Below, one piece after another: positions 12,601 to 27,600 of a stretch of DNA of 64,000 bases. The DNA is from Mytilus edulis (Eukaryota; Mollusca; Bivalvia; Mytilida; Mytilidae). Position numbers and translations under genes: made by a program. Position 1 is the stretch's first letter. Each line of letters starts with the position of its first letter. Location: assembly GCF_963676685.1 (NCBI RefSeq), contig NC_092352.1:22401117-22465116 (forward strand), written 5' to 3'. The notes below the pieces were generated by a model that was not told where the DNA came from, did not search any database, and saw nothing but the letters and a program-made list of their open reading frames with translations.

Positions 12601-15600
12601 GGGTTACTGCCCCTGAAATGGTAATTTTAAGGAAATTTGGCTGTTTTTGGTTATTATCTTGAATATTATTATAGATAGAGATAAACTGTAAACAGCAATA
12701 ATGTTCAGCAAAGTAGGATCTACAAATAAGTCAACATGACCAAAATGGTCAGTTGACCACTTTAGGAGTTATTGCCCTTTATAGTCAATTTTTAACCATT
12801 TTTCGTAAATCTTAGTAATCTTTTAAAAAAATCTTCTCCTCTGAAACTACTGGGCCAAATTTAACCAAACTTAGCCATAATTGGGGTATCTAGTTAAAAA
12901 AATGTGTCCAGTAACTCGGCCAACAAACCAAGATGGCCACCATGGCTAAAAATAGAACATGGGGGTAAAATGCAGTTTTTGGCTTATAACTCAAAAACCA
13001 AAGCATTAAGAGCAAATCTGACAGGAAGTAAAATTGTTGATCAGGTCACGATCTATCTGCCCTGGAATTTTCAGATGAATCGGATAATCGGTTGTTAGGT
13101 AACAATGCTGCCCCTGAATTGGTAATTTTGAGGAAATTTTGCTGTTTTTTTTGTTATCTTGAATATTATTATAGATAGAGATAAACTGTTAACAGCAATA
13201 ATGTACAGCAAAGTAAGAACTAAAAATAAGTCACTATGACCAAAATAGTCAATTGACCCCCTAAGGAGTTATTGCCCTTCATAGTCAATTTTTAACAATT
13301 TTGTTAAAATTTGAAGATTTTCAATAACATTTTCCACAGAAAGTACTGTTATAGATAGAGATAATTGTAAGCAGCAAGAATGTTTAGTAAAGTAAGATCT
13401 ACAAACACATCACCATCACCAAAACACAATTTTGTCATGAATCCATCTGTGTCCATTGTTTAATATTCACAAAGACCAAGGTGAGCGACACAGGCTCTTT
13501 AGAGCCTCTAGTTATAATGGCCCTGTTATATGTCCAAGGTCTGTAATAATGGTCGAGGAAGTCTGCAATGGCCCGAGGCAACTCTGAGGGCTAGCCTATT
13601 ACAGACATCCGAGGCCATTATTACTGACCGAGGACATATAACAAGGCCATTATAAAAACACCCATTTGTTAATACATTTATTAACCAACTGAACAAAAGT
13701 GTATGTGTTGCTGCTAACTTGATGTACTGTCTTACTCTTTTAATGACAGTTTAGTTTGAACAATAATTAGTACTTCACCATTATAAAGCTTTAATATACC
13801 AAATATCCAAGATATTAAGTTGAAAGACTGAGATATGTGTTAAAAAACAGGATGAACAGTGATCCCTTTATATGGTTCTTTAATGTTAACAAGGATTATA
13901 GTTCAAAGTGTCTGCATTGTTTATTTTCATTGTTTTATATATGTAAACTGTATATTATGTATAATGTTTTAAGCCATTGGCCCATATGGGCGTAAAGTGC
14001 TTTTCAGTAAAGTAAAAAAAAAAAGTTAACGTTGGTTGCTGGTTACTAAATTAAATAAAATACAAAAAGGTATTATACTCTTTACAACTTAGTTTTATTA
14101 ACTTTATTAAAAACCCTAACAGGGCTTAATACAGACAAACTGATTAATACAGGGCCATTACAGAAAAACAGGGCCATTACAGAAAAAAACAGGGCCATTA
14201 CAGAAAAACATATAATTTTTAATAAACAGTCACTTTTGGCAATAATGCACTTATTTGGTTAATAAAATAAGATATATGACCTTGTAATTATGCTTCAGTG
14301 ATGGTTTGAACAAATATTTTATTCCTATTTTACGAAAAATTTATTTTGATCTTACGGACTAATAATTTCCTTTCTCAGTATAATATAGTGATACGAAAGG
14401 AAAGATAATCGCTAAAAACTAAGGGAGCATGTGTTGTCATAGGAAAAATAGCGTTAAACAGATTATCATTAGTTATCTCAACCCGATTGCTTTTCTCACT
14501 TTCGCCATAGCAGCTCAAATGAGAAAATATCTTTGAGATGACCAACAATAATCTATAGATATAGCAAGCATTTGAAATGTGGCAGACATTTGAATATCAG
14601 AAATATTTGAATAGATATAGTAAAATGAGTTTTTATCAAATTGCATTTAATTTATCTTTAAGTTATTCATTACCTATAAATAGATTCTTACTATTTACAG
14701 GCCGAATTATTTGTCTGTTTTAAAAGCTGTCAGACTGTAAGTGGCAGAGTCCATAGGATCTTAACCTGCAGTATTTTTTTGCAGTCTCACCAATGATTAT
14801 ACTTTGGTTTATTTGTTGTCAGAAGCCTTATAAAGTGGGTTTTAATAATCCCAGCTTGCAATTTTGTCTGTTTAATATAACCATATATATTTCATGATCT
14901 TTTTTATGCCCCATTTCTGGTCATTATGTTTTCTGGTCTGAACGTCCGTCTGTTCGTTCGTCTGTCCATCCCTTCGTCCCACTTCAGGTTATAGTTTTTG
15001 GTCGAGGTAGGTTAAAGTTTTTGGTTGAGGTAGTTTTTGAAGAAGTTGAAGTCCAATCAACTTGAAACTTACTACACATGTTCCTTCTGATATGATCCTT
15101 CTGATATGATCTTTCTAATTGTATTGCCAAATTAGAGATTTTACCCCATTTTCACGGTCCACTGAACATAGAAAATGATAGTGCGGATGGGGCATTCATG
15201 TACATTCTTGTTTTTCTTCTAGATTTCAGTAACCCATGTTATATTATATACTTATTTTAAGTGATCGTTTTGTTTGAAAAATTAGTCTTGTGTAAGTTTT
15301 GAAGAGAAATGTGTTACAAGGTAATAGGGCAAGTTTTTTTTCTAGCAAAAAAGTAGTCCATGTCCAAATGAAAAAAAAATTGTCTAGGTTTCTGTCTCAT
15401 TAAGACATTTCAGGCCACCCATATTTCCTATTATTGGTTTATCATTAAATGATCAGGAAAACTTATTACGATCTTGATTTATTTAATATTATAATGTTTT
15501 TAATCTCTTTTCTAAAGTTGAATTGAAGAATGAAAATATTTTTCTATATTTGATATTTTATGAATATTATTGAAATGACATACTTATTCTTATAGCAATT

Positions 15601-18600
15601 GAATAAAAGGCATTTAAGGAGGTCACGGTCTTTAGTGTCAACGTTACTTTGGGGTGATCAAGAAGATGATGATTTTGGAAAAGCCAAGAATATTAAGCAG
15701 ACAGAGTTACTTGTAGATCTTAGAGAAGCTATACTGCAAATAGCAAGACATTTCCAGTCGCTTGATCCCAAAAACAATAAAGTGGTGAGTAACTAAAGAA
15801 AAGCTTTGTGACAAAAAGTGATACTGTTCAAGTACCTTGATCCTAAATTCAATTTTAATTTGTTAAAGTGTAGCTCTATAACAAACTATGGTAACTTTCA
15901 GTCCTTTGATCTTTAAATCAATCAAGTGATAATTTACCAAAGAAAAGTTAAATAAGTTATAGTGAACACTTTTAATTCCTTGATTAAAAAATAATAAAGT
16001 GAAATGAAAAGTTACCAAAGAGAAGTAATACTACAAATAGCAGGACACTTTAAGTTCCTTGATTCTAGAAATAATAAAAACATGGGAAGTTACCATGGAA
16101 TGCTATAATAAAAATAGTATGAAGGTCAAATGGTAGTTCATTAAAGAGTAAAAAATAATATTTAATTATATTTACTGAATTTTAATGACACATTGTAATT
16201 TTGTTAGAACCTGATAGCTGACTATACGATGGAGAGTCATGCCAAGGATCTAGAGAACTATGTTAATGTGGCAAGAAATAAACGAAGGAGAGCTAAAGCA
16301 TTGTTAGACTTTGAAAGACATGATGATGATGAGTTAGGATTTAGAAAGAATGATATAATCACAGTAAGTAAGATTTGTTAAAAGTGAATAATTATTAATG
16401 CAGATATGCATATTAAGGAAAAATTACTTGGTTTCTAAATTACCTGTATAATTATTTAAAAAGCTTTTTAGAAAAATTAAATACTTTGTTAGAAGTGTAA
16501 AACATTTCCTTCTTGTTTTAAAAGTTTTAAAAAAATATATTGCAAGACAAACATATTGTTAGAAGTTCAGAAATGCTAATTTGCAAGGGATGAAGAAGCT
16601 AATTATTCTCCTTCATAGCTAAGAATAAAATTTACTTTCCAATATATTGATTCAAATTATAATTTAGAGACAGATTCCTGATTACAGATATGGTATAAGC
16701 TGTAACAAAACATTCCTCTAACCTCTGTAAAAATGTATTGTAAATATTGGCGACTAGGCAATCTGGAAAATTTACAGTTGTTATGTATTATTGAAACGAT
16801 AATGTTATTGACATTTTATTACAGATAATCTCTCAGAAAGATGAACATTGTTGGGTAGGAGAATTGAATGGACTCCGTGGATGGTTTCCTGCCAAGTTTG
16901 TGGAAGTTTTGGATGAGAGGAGTAAACATTATTCTTCAGCAGGAGACGACAGTGTAACGGAAACAATAACAGATCTAGTCAGAGGAAGGTAAGTGTAAAG
17001 TATAAAATAGTTTTCTTCCTAAGTGAAAATCAAATGTCACATCATAAATAACATAGATACTGAAAATTCAAAACTTATTGCGATTTTGAAGAAAGGACCA
17101 AAAAAAAATTACCGTAAAAATTGTATGAATATGTAGAATATTATTTAAGGTCAACAAATAAAATAACTATCCATTAGTCACGAACTGATGCTTTCATTTA
17201 CCAGGACTGTTTTTATTTCTTTAAAAGAAGAAAAATAACTCTGTTGTGCTTAAAATTATTTGAGCTTCTCTGTAGTTACTCACCACTATCAAAACAGTGT
17301 AGAATGTCAACTCATTAAACTTGCAGGTAATTCAAATTCCAAAAAGGGCTTTATTGGAAACATGAAGCTTGAAGGAAGTAGTAAAGAGTATGGTAAACTT
17401 GTTTCCATTGGTCAAATGACATAAGATGATAAATTTTCAACTTGTAATCAAGTTATGAATATTTTTGTAGTTTGTGTCCAGCACTGAAGCAGGTATTTGA
17501 CCATGGATTAAAGAGATCTAACTTACTTGGTTCTACTTGCCATCCATGGCTCTTCTTAGAGGAGGTGAGTAATCATTTAGTAAATGTATTAATTTATGTT
17601 GTGAATTTGTTTTGAAGGAACAAGTGTTGACTTTTGTAATTTCTACCATGGACTCCTTTTGTATTAGATAAGCCAATGCAAGTGTGCATCTGTTTAATAG
17701 TGAGGGATGTTTGACAATAGAGTTAAATTTGATCCAAGGGAGAGATTGAGTTATTTGCTTTCTTTAGTGATACATTGTAGTGCCATGCTTTTTTCATGGT
17801 TTAGAACCATTTCAACAACTCTTTAGAGGGTTATAGGTGGCGTGGCGCAAGGTAAACTTTCTGCCCATTTCCAAATATCTTTTTTTCAGATCTACTTTGC
17901 AGAACCTTCTTTTTTATTTACTGCTAATTGTTCTTGACTTGAATATGAAAGATATGCATCAATGATTATCTGAAAAAGAAAAGTATAGAAAAACCTTGTC
18001 AATTTCCCAAGAGTTGTCTGCCTTGGTACATGTATACTGTAAAAGTTATTGTTTTAATTATTTTATTTTTGGAATTAAACTATCAACTAAGGTTATAGTC
18101 AAAGGTAATCTTTAAAAATGGCAATGTTAAGTCAGAGTTGATCTTAGGGCATGAAAGAAGTCTTTTGTTTTAAGTATTTTTTTTGTCACTTTTGCCAATT
18201 TTGATTATTTTAATGTGTTGTCATTCATACTACTCAAGACAACAGCAGATAATTAGTGTTCTTATTTTCTTATATTGAACATGACTACAAAGAAGTAGAT
18301 TGAAACAAATTTGCAATGAGCATCTACTATTTAAATATATAATCTATGTGATTTTAAATGATTCCACATCAATTTCTGCTTAGATTCAGTTTTGGTTTCA
18401 CTTGGTCAGCACCTCATAAGGAACATTCATGCCATGTTTGGTTTCATTCCATTCAGTGGTTCTCTAGAAGAAGTTCAAAATGTAAAAAGTTAACGATGAC
18501 GACGGACGACAGACGCCAAGTGATGTTCTCATACTAAAACTCGGACTCGGCCAGTTTATACCAGTTTGTTAATTCACAAATCCCTAAAACTTTTCAGAAT

Positions 18601-21600
18601 TTAATCAAACTTGCACAAATTTTTTTCAAAGCAGAAAGTTGTACATCATCTATTTTGATTTTTCATTCAAGTGATTTTTCATACAAACATGGACTTCCCA
18701 ATTTCTACATAATCAGTGTATGTTAATCCACAAGTCCTTGAAAGTTGTTTGACAGTCACAGAGTTCAACCAAACTTGTTCATAATTTTCTACAGGACTTT
18801 AGTTGTGCAATTTTTATTTTAAGTTTGATCTGAATGATTTTCAAGATTACCATACCAAAACATGGACTTAACCTTTTCTGCTTATACTATTTGTAGAATA
18901 CAGACAACACATACAACTCTTATATGGAAGACAAACACATTTTCATTCAGTCATTCAAGCTAGGATACATGTATATATGAAAGACTTGCATATTTGGTTT
19001 TGATTGCGATCATCTAATTACAAGAATTTTGGTCCTTGTCTTTTGATGGAAGTTGATATTGGATATAAGTTTAGATCATAATTTTGAGCTCCATAGTTAG
19101 AAATAATGTGCAAAACTTTTTAGAGAGAGAGAGAGAGAGAGAGATATGTCAAATAAACAATTTGCCTAATTAGTATTAATGTTTTTTATAACATAACAAT
19201 AATGAGCTGGAAAAAAGTATTGTTTCTGGTCTCATCAGTTTACAGGGTGGATCCAGCCATTTTCAAAATGGGATTTCAACCATATTTCCCCATTCAAATA
19301 CATTGATGGTCCCAAAAAAGGGCAGTACTCCTACCCCCGGGATCAGAGGCGGATTTAGGAGGGCCCGGGCCCCCCTTTTTGGGAAAAAATTTGGTTGCTT
19401 ATTTAAGGAATCAATGAAGCGTGACTGGAGCGGTCCCCTCTTAGGTCAGTCAGTGGGCCCCCACTTATGAAAATTTCTGGATCCGCCACTGGGGATCCAC
19501 CTCTCCTTGGATATGTCACTGGATTACTCAAACAAAATAATTAGAATTCAAAATAGGTCAAACTATCCTATTTTACATACCAATGTTGACTTTCTCCCTA
19601 AGGTACATTTTTTAAAAGTTGAATTATATCTTAGAATTTTGAATTATCAGTTGACATGTAATAAGGTATATGATAATGCCACACCTGATTGTTACTATCA
19701 TTATCTTTGCTTACATACATAACAGATCATCTGAGAGAGAGAGAGAGAGTTTTAGATTATCAGTCCACATGTAATAAGGTATATGATAATGCCAAACCTG
19801 ATTATTATTATCATTAAATGATTATCTCTGCTTACATAATGGATCATCTGATAAATGACATGTTAAAAGTAGGATAAATTGTTTATAATGACCTGATACT
19901 GTATCAGCATGTGACAATAGCATTATTTATTCTAAGATAATTGTTAATATGTTACAAATAACTAAGAGATAAACAACAGATATAGATCAGGGTCATATAG
20001 GTTTAAATGTCAAAACAGGGGTATTTCAAGAATTGTTATTGTTAACAAAGGGTCAACTGACCACAAAAATAAGTTAATACCTGCTTGAATACTATTTTAT
20101 ATTTAAATCACATTTTACTACGAGTAATAATGATATAATCTAGATAGTGGACTGCTGTACTATAGATTTAAGTATTGTTTACCACAAAGATATTCCCCTT
20201 GATGTCCATTATTTAGAGGTGTCCTTTTTTTGTGATTTTTGTCGAGCCTGCAACTTTTGTTGCAGAAAGCTCGACATAGGGATAGTGATCCGGCGGCGGC
20301 TACGGCGGCGGCGTTAGCTAACTTCTTAAAAGCTTTATATTTTAGAAGGTGGCAGACCTGGATGCTTCATACTTTGTATATAGATGCCTCATGTTACAAG
20401 TTTCCGTCAGTCACATGTCCAATGTCCTTGACCTCATTTTCATGGTTCAGTGACCACTTGAAAAAAAAGTTCAGATTTTTTGTAATGTTGAATTCTCTCT
20501 TATTATAAGTAATAGGATAACTATATTTGATATGTGCGTACCTTGCAAGATCCTCATGTCTGTCAGACAGTTTTCACTTGACCTCGACCTAATTTCATGG
20601 ATCAGTGAACAAGGTTAAGTTTTGGTGGTCAAGTCCATATCTCAGATACTATAAGCAATATGGCTAGTATATTCGGTGTATGGAAGGACTGTAAGGTGTA
20701 CATGTCCAACTGGCAGGTGTCATCTGACCTTGACCTCATTTTCATGGTTCAGTGGTTATAGTTAAATTTTTGTGTTTTGGTCTGTTTTTCTCATACTATA
20801 TGCAATAGGTCTACTATATTTGTTGTATGGAATGATTGTAAGGAGTATGTGTCTAGCGGGCAGATGTCATGTGACCTTGACCTCATTTTCATGGTTCAGT
20901 GGTCAAAGTTAAGTTTTTGAGTTTTGGTCTTTTTATCCAATTCTATATGCCAAAGGTCAACTATATTTGGTGTATGGAAATATTTTATGATCTTTATGTC
21001 AGTTGCGCAGGTTTTATTTGACCGTGACCTCATTTTCACGGTTCATTGCACAGTGTTAAGTTTTTGTGTTTTGGTCTATTTTTTTTAAACTATAAGTAAT
21101 AGGTCAACTATATATGTTGTATAGAAGCATTGTTAGCTGTATATGTCTGCCTGGCATGGTTCATCTGACCTTGACCTTATTTTTCAAGGTTCATTGGTCT
21201 TTGTTTAGTTGTCTTGGTTAATGTTCTGTTTGTGTGATAGTTGTAATAAAGCTTAGCTTTATACTTAGGACTATCAACATAATATCAATGATTAGTAAAG
21301 AAGGCGAGACATTTCAGCGTGTGCACTCTTGTTCTTTTAACTATTACACTGTCATTTTTTTTCTATGGCCCCTCCACCTGGACAGAGAGAATTGGCTAGG
21401 AAATGCCGTTTTCCTACTACTTCTCAGGCAACCATTCTAACTGACAGCCATAAAAAGCACAAAAGTGTTGAAAGTAGTGTTAAACACCAATCAATCATTC
21501 AGTTATATCTGAAAATAAACTGACTGAGTCTACAACAAAATCTTGAAATCTTGAATCTTGGTAAACAAACAGGTCACACTATAAGTCTTACCCCTTATAT

Positions 21601-24600
21601 GTTGAGGAGTACAGGACCCTTCTCACCTAAGGTTCTTAAAATATTACCCTGTTTTGTAATGAATGAGATCTAGATCTTGTTTCAATTTTTCGAACCCATT
21701 TTTTCCAGAATTGTTAATTTTGAATGATTATTTAAGATAGAAGTTATTGTAGTGCCAATATCCTTTATTTCTAGCTTTTAGTTCCATTAAGCAAGGTTGA
21801 CCTTAGACTAACTGTGTTTGAAGTTTTATATGGCCCTAGGCTTTTGTTATTCATATTTATATAAACTTTTCATATCAAAAGTCCAACACTAAGTTTGTCA
21901 GTAATAGATTTCTGGACATTATAATCTGTACTGTAAGTTTATACATGTATCACAAAAGTACAATTCATATTTATAGTACGAGTATTAAAGGATAGATAGG
22001 TTATCATTCTAAATATAAGTACAAATACTAATAGATTATAATGCCATTATAATTAATCAGTGAATGACCTCAACATTTGATTAAACACAAGGGTCACATT
22101 CACTACATTGCAGTGTAAAAATATTCATTTCTTTTCAGGGGTGGATCTAGACAAACCCGGGAAAAGGGGGAGTGGGTTCCAAATATATGTCCCCATTCAA
22201 ATGCATTGATTCTCAAAACAAATGGTGATTCCTATCTATTTCTTTTCGTTATATTTATTTACATTTAGATGATTAGTTTTAATCACTGAAAAATGTAGAA
22301 ACAAACAACCTGGTAGGTGGGATAGCATGAATCCTAAGATCCAACAGATACATATACCGAACAAAGAAAAGTTGAAAAAAAACCTGTCAAACTGTAATTA
22401 CTTTCAACGCATTAGAAATTGACATTGTGCAAATCTGGAGAAGTTAAACATGCTTGCATGTGCTATGCAGCACTAATATTTCTGAAAGTTTCAATTAAAA
22501 GTTCTGCCAATTTCTATAAAGAAGATTTCTGCCAATTCCTATTTAAAAGATTTCTGCCAATTTCTTTAAAATAGAGATCTGCCAATTTTTACAAGAACAT
22601 AATTATTTTAAATACTTTCTCGTTTACATTTTACAGTACAATCCAATAAATCGAATCTCTGAAGATCAAAAGTGATCATTAGTGAAATCTAGTTCCATCT
22701 TGGTATAAAATTGTGGGACTGAATTCAAAGTTTTTGGATAATTTTCAATCACTTTATTGCATATTCACTATGACTCTTGTAAAAATTACAACATCTTTAT
22801 CAAATAAGTATGTTTGCATTACTGTACCCTCAGAGATTGAATAAAGACACTTGATTGTTGTTGTCAAATGAGTTTAAGATTTGATTTCAAATAAAAATCA
22901 TGGGTTTTTAATATTTGATACCAAAATGGGTCTGGTTGTCTTTTCTTACATATTCCATTCTGTTATATGTAATTATACCCAATGCTACAAAGTATCAAAG
23001 GGGTATGCATACAATTATGTTGGTCACTCTGTCAGTTGGTCAGTAGTATTCCTTTAAGATGTTAGTTTCAATATTTTTCACTGGATTGCAACCATACTCA
23101 AGTATGTTGTCATGTATAATGAGAGGAAGATCCTTAGTGATATATTGAGGCCACTTTGTCTTAGGTCAAGATCGTTGTTACTAAAAAATATTCTGAAATT
23201 TTAGCAGAATTTTATGAAAAGTGGTTTTAGATGCTTAATTAAATACTACATAAGACATTGCAATATTACTTGACTATATAGTCACTTTGCTATAAGAGTA
23301 AAATTCCTCCTTATTATGAGGTCACTTAATCTAAGTAGGAGATAATAATTGCCAATAATAAACTGACATTTGTGCATAAAAATGAATTTCCAGATACTAA
23401 TCAAATAGGTTTGCAACCATACTTTTATGTACAGTTCCATTCAATTAGAGGAAAATCACTATTTGTTTTAAGGTTTATATTTCATTGGACTAGGTCAAAG
23501 CTTCTAAAATAGACTGAAATTTGTAAAGAAAAGTGGGTTCCATTTGCTCTATCAAACATGCATATGAGAGTACAGTACGACTTTGAATGCATTACACATA
23601 TTTTAGAGGAGGATCCCGTTTGATTTTAAGGTCACTGGGTCAAAGGTCAAGGTCATAGATTCTAAAAAATATATATTGTAACACCAATATTACTGCCTGA
23701 AATTATAACCAAAAAGATTAATACCGGGGTATCTTAAAGTTGACAGAAAAAATCTGTTATTATGTATTATGTATGGTGTGAGGTATGTGAGATTGCTTAC
23801 TAAAGATTCTTTTATTCATACTATGTCTCTAACAACTGGTATACTCATGAAAGATAATTTCATCAGCTTTTTAGCTCACCTGGCCTGTTTTGAGTTTTGG
23901 GCTTTTTATCTAATACTATATGCCATAGGTCAAATATATTTGATGTATGGAAATATTTTATGATCTTTATGTCAGTCGCACAGGTTTTATTTGACCGTGA
24001 CCTCATTTTCACGGTTCATTGCACAGTGTTAAGTTTATGTGTTTTGGTCTATTTTTCTTAAACTATAAGTAATGGGTCAACTATATATGTTGTATAGAAG
24101 CATTGTTAGCTGTACATGTCTGCCTGGCATGTTTCATCTGACCTTGACCTCATTTTCAAGGTTCATTGGTCATTGTTTACTTATCTTGGTTAATGTTAAG
24201 TTTATGTGACAGTTGTAATAAAGCTTAGCTTTATACCTATAGGACTATCAACATAATATCAATGATTAGTATAGAAGGCGAGACATTTCAGCGTGTGCAC
24301 TCTTGTATACAATTTTCATAATTTTATTAAATTTTTATAAATTTTTACAAAATAGTTTCCACTGTCACATTCTTGGCCAAGTTCATTACAGTGTTCTCCC
24401 CAGGATATTTGGATAGCGCTGTGGTAAGCGCGTAATTTTCGACAATGCTCAGTAACTTTATTGCGGCGCGCGTTTTGTTTGTAATTGATTTGATGTGTTT
24501 TTATTATATTATGCTATTGATGTTTTCTCTTGTAATGATGTCCTCATCATGCTCATGATAGTTACAATGTACCCCTTTGTTTGTTAATGTTTTTGTCTGG

Positions 24601-27600
24601 ATACACATGATATAGAAGAAGAGTCTTTTTTTTTCCTCCATTTTAATGATTATAGATAGAGATAATTGTAAGCAGCAAGATTATTTAGTAAAGTAAGATC
24701 TGCAAACACATCACTAACACCAAAACACAATTTTTGTCATGAATCTGTTTAATATGCACTAGAGCCTCTAGTTCTGTATGTTTGCAAAATATTTAGTAGT
24801 TCTACACAAAAACTTTACTTCAATACTTGTTGTTAATGAAGTTTTGTTTTCAAATATCAATATCAGTTATAATGACACATAGTCCTATTACATTTCTTAC
24901 TTGCCACAGACAGTGCCATTCATGGTGTAGCTTTACATGTTTTTTTTTTTTTTTTTTTTTTTTTTTTTGTACTTTATCATATAAAGTATTCTCTGTTTAT
25001 ACTCAAGCTATTAGTCAGTTATGATATGTTCATTAAGTATCTGGATGAAAATCTATAAAAAAAATTGTGTTGTGAGGAAAAAATTACCAGTGGTTTTAAA
25101 ATTAAATCAACTAAAATACTTGTTTCACCTTAGGAACGATGTTATTTTGTTATTCAGATAAACGGTGTTCATCTTTTTTAAGAACAAAAGATCAAAGACT
25201 TTTTTTAAATGCATAAGAAATAGTTTTCAAGACAAGGTGAGGGGTAACCCAGTGTATACTGGCTCATTGTTGAAAATGGGTCACCCTTTTGTTTTACTTA
25301 AATTTTAACGTATTGATTGTATCTATGAAATATCAGTGCCACCATAATACCTGATTTAATTCTGTTTTCTATACTTAATAATGCTGATGGTATACTATAA
25401 ATTGCTGATCACTACAACTTGGTCAAGTTTCAACCCAAATTATCGACTTCCTGCTACAAATTAAAAAAACTAGCTGACTCAGTATTTTTTTATTCAGTTT
25501 GATAGATTAAATCTGTTTGGATTATCTTATGATAGGACAGTACAGTTCAGTATAATTCTGTTTAAAATATAATTCTGTCAGCGACCTTGAATTTGATAAG
25601 ATTATAAACAATTAGTTTCCTTAAATACAATATACATTGTCCTTGATGTTCCTTGACCTTTTGGTTAAATACATGGCTGAACAGGTGAAAAATACATTTA
25701 ACCAAGGTTAAATACCATTTAATGATTAAAGGCATGAACTGCAATTTTACATGCCTAGTTTTAACCTACAGTTATATACATGCTTAAGAAGATGTTAAAT
25801 GACTGTTTTTGTCATGGTTAAGTATGTTTCTCCATATGATCATTGAATATTGTAGAGTACATTTGGTAATGATACATACATTATTAAGGCTTGAGAAATT
25901 GATTTTGTACACAGACCCTTAATATACATAAGAGATATAAGAAGATATGGTAAAAAAACATATGAGTGACAATGAGACAACTCTCCATCCATGTCACAAT
26001 TTGTAAAAGTAAACCATTATAGTTACATTTATGTCTGCCCATAGGTAGCGTCCATTTCCCAACTCCTTACTAGTAAATATTAACTGGCTATTAAACAGTT
26101 TAAACCACGAAGAGAGCCACACAATACCAAAGTGAATATCAAACTCATAAGATGAAAATAAGATTAAATAAAGATATCTTATGTATAACTACTTGCGAGT
26201 GAAATTTAACTTATACAAAACATGTACTTGATAAAGCAGTACCAATATTAAGCATCCAAAGATTTTTTTTTCCATCTTTATTTTTGAGAGTCAAAGGCAA
26301 TTGCAAGCTGAGAATAGTTACCTGCATGTTCATGCATACACATGTCAATTTCTACATGTCCTAGGTTGATAACATGCATTCTCAAACACATTTTTTTCAC
26401 TGGGATATCTACATGAAAAGAGACCTAATTAAGATTACACCAATTCGATATAGGTGAAATTAATAAAGAGTCCTCAAAATTATAGATGACTGGACATACA
26501 CTTTGGATATGATGTTACAAACCAGATGATGGGTATAAATGAATGAGACAGCAACCATACAAAACACAACTGAAACAGGGAAACAGTCATACATATCAGT
26601 TGTACATGTCAAGCTCAAATTTTTTTTGAGACTAGGTTATACTCAGTATGCAGTTTAAACAGAAGTTATTTTCAGATTTATGTATAAGTCATTCTGGTTA
26701 AAAGCTGATCTTTACATTAAAAGACATGAACAATTAAATATTGTATGTTTAAAAGAAGCCAACAGAATTCATTTATATGAGAATATAAATTGCATAAACC
26801 TATAATAAAATGGATATTAAATGGTTTTAATGTTGTTTTCACATTGGTATCAATTAACCTAGAATGTGGTATCACAAGGACTTTGAATGAACAAAATAAG
26901 GTTAATAAAAATAAGATGGTATAATATTTCTAATTAGTTAGGGGTTGGTTTGCCATAGAATGATTTTTCTGATAATTTCTGCAAACTATTTCTCCATAGG
27001 ATAACTACCTCTGGTGGCCTTGATAATACATAAAAACACTTGTGATTTGTATGGGTACCTGGTAATTAAAAGTAGATATAGAAACAAACTACCTGTTTGA
27101 TTATTTTATATTGATGTACTGATACTTGATCAATTTTATGGTACACAAGAATGCTTTAATAGATAGATTTCAAGTGCACATGTACTATTTTTTATATATT
27201 TTTAAACATGATAAATATTTATATAAAAGAATTGTAGTTTGGCCAACTTGTTTAACATTAAAGAAAATTTGGCAGCTCAAGAATGTTTATCTTGGTATTT
27301 GAACCTATAAATTGGACAGAGGTAACAGGAATGTTGCTTTAAATGGCCATCCATCTTACCCTAGCAAGCTGTTTTCAAACTGAGTTACATGTCATATGAT
27401 GTATTCAAATGTCATTTAATTGAAATACAAAGGAAATTGGAAAGGTATCCTTAATTCTATCTGGATATAAACTGAATACATGAAGGTCTACATTCAGTCA
27501 GAAATTTTACTTGAAAATTGGTATTTTGTATCTTACATTTGAAGTGTTCATTATATCTAATGCTGATATTCCTACTAGCATACAGCATCGCAGAGTTTTG

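Larger units (their letters stand above)
15785..17470 (+). other. Introns 12-14 of SGSM3
   Basis: Apart from exons 13 and 14, AT-rich intron. Between 15800 and 16100 short phrases (agttaccaaagaaaag, ttccttgatt, aataataaagtg) recur four times and echo the end of exon 12 (cttgatcccaaaaacaataaagtg), suggesting degraded tandem copies of that exon end and donor region. Confidence 0.4.

Noticed and set aside
12904..13098. Frames inside the AGCTCACCTGG element
   Set aside because: Repeated in degraded units with stops; no domain.
24940..24968. Poly-T as the tail of an inverted processed pseudogene
   Set aside because: No gene-like sequence or target duplication found beside it.
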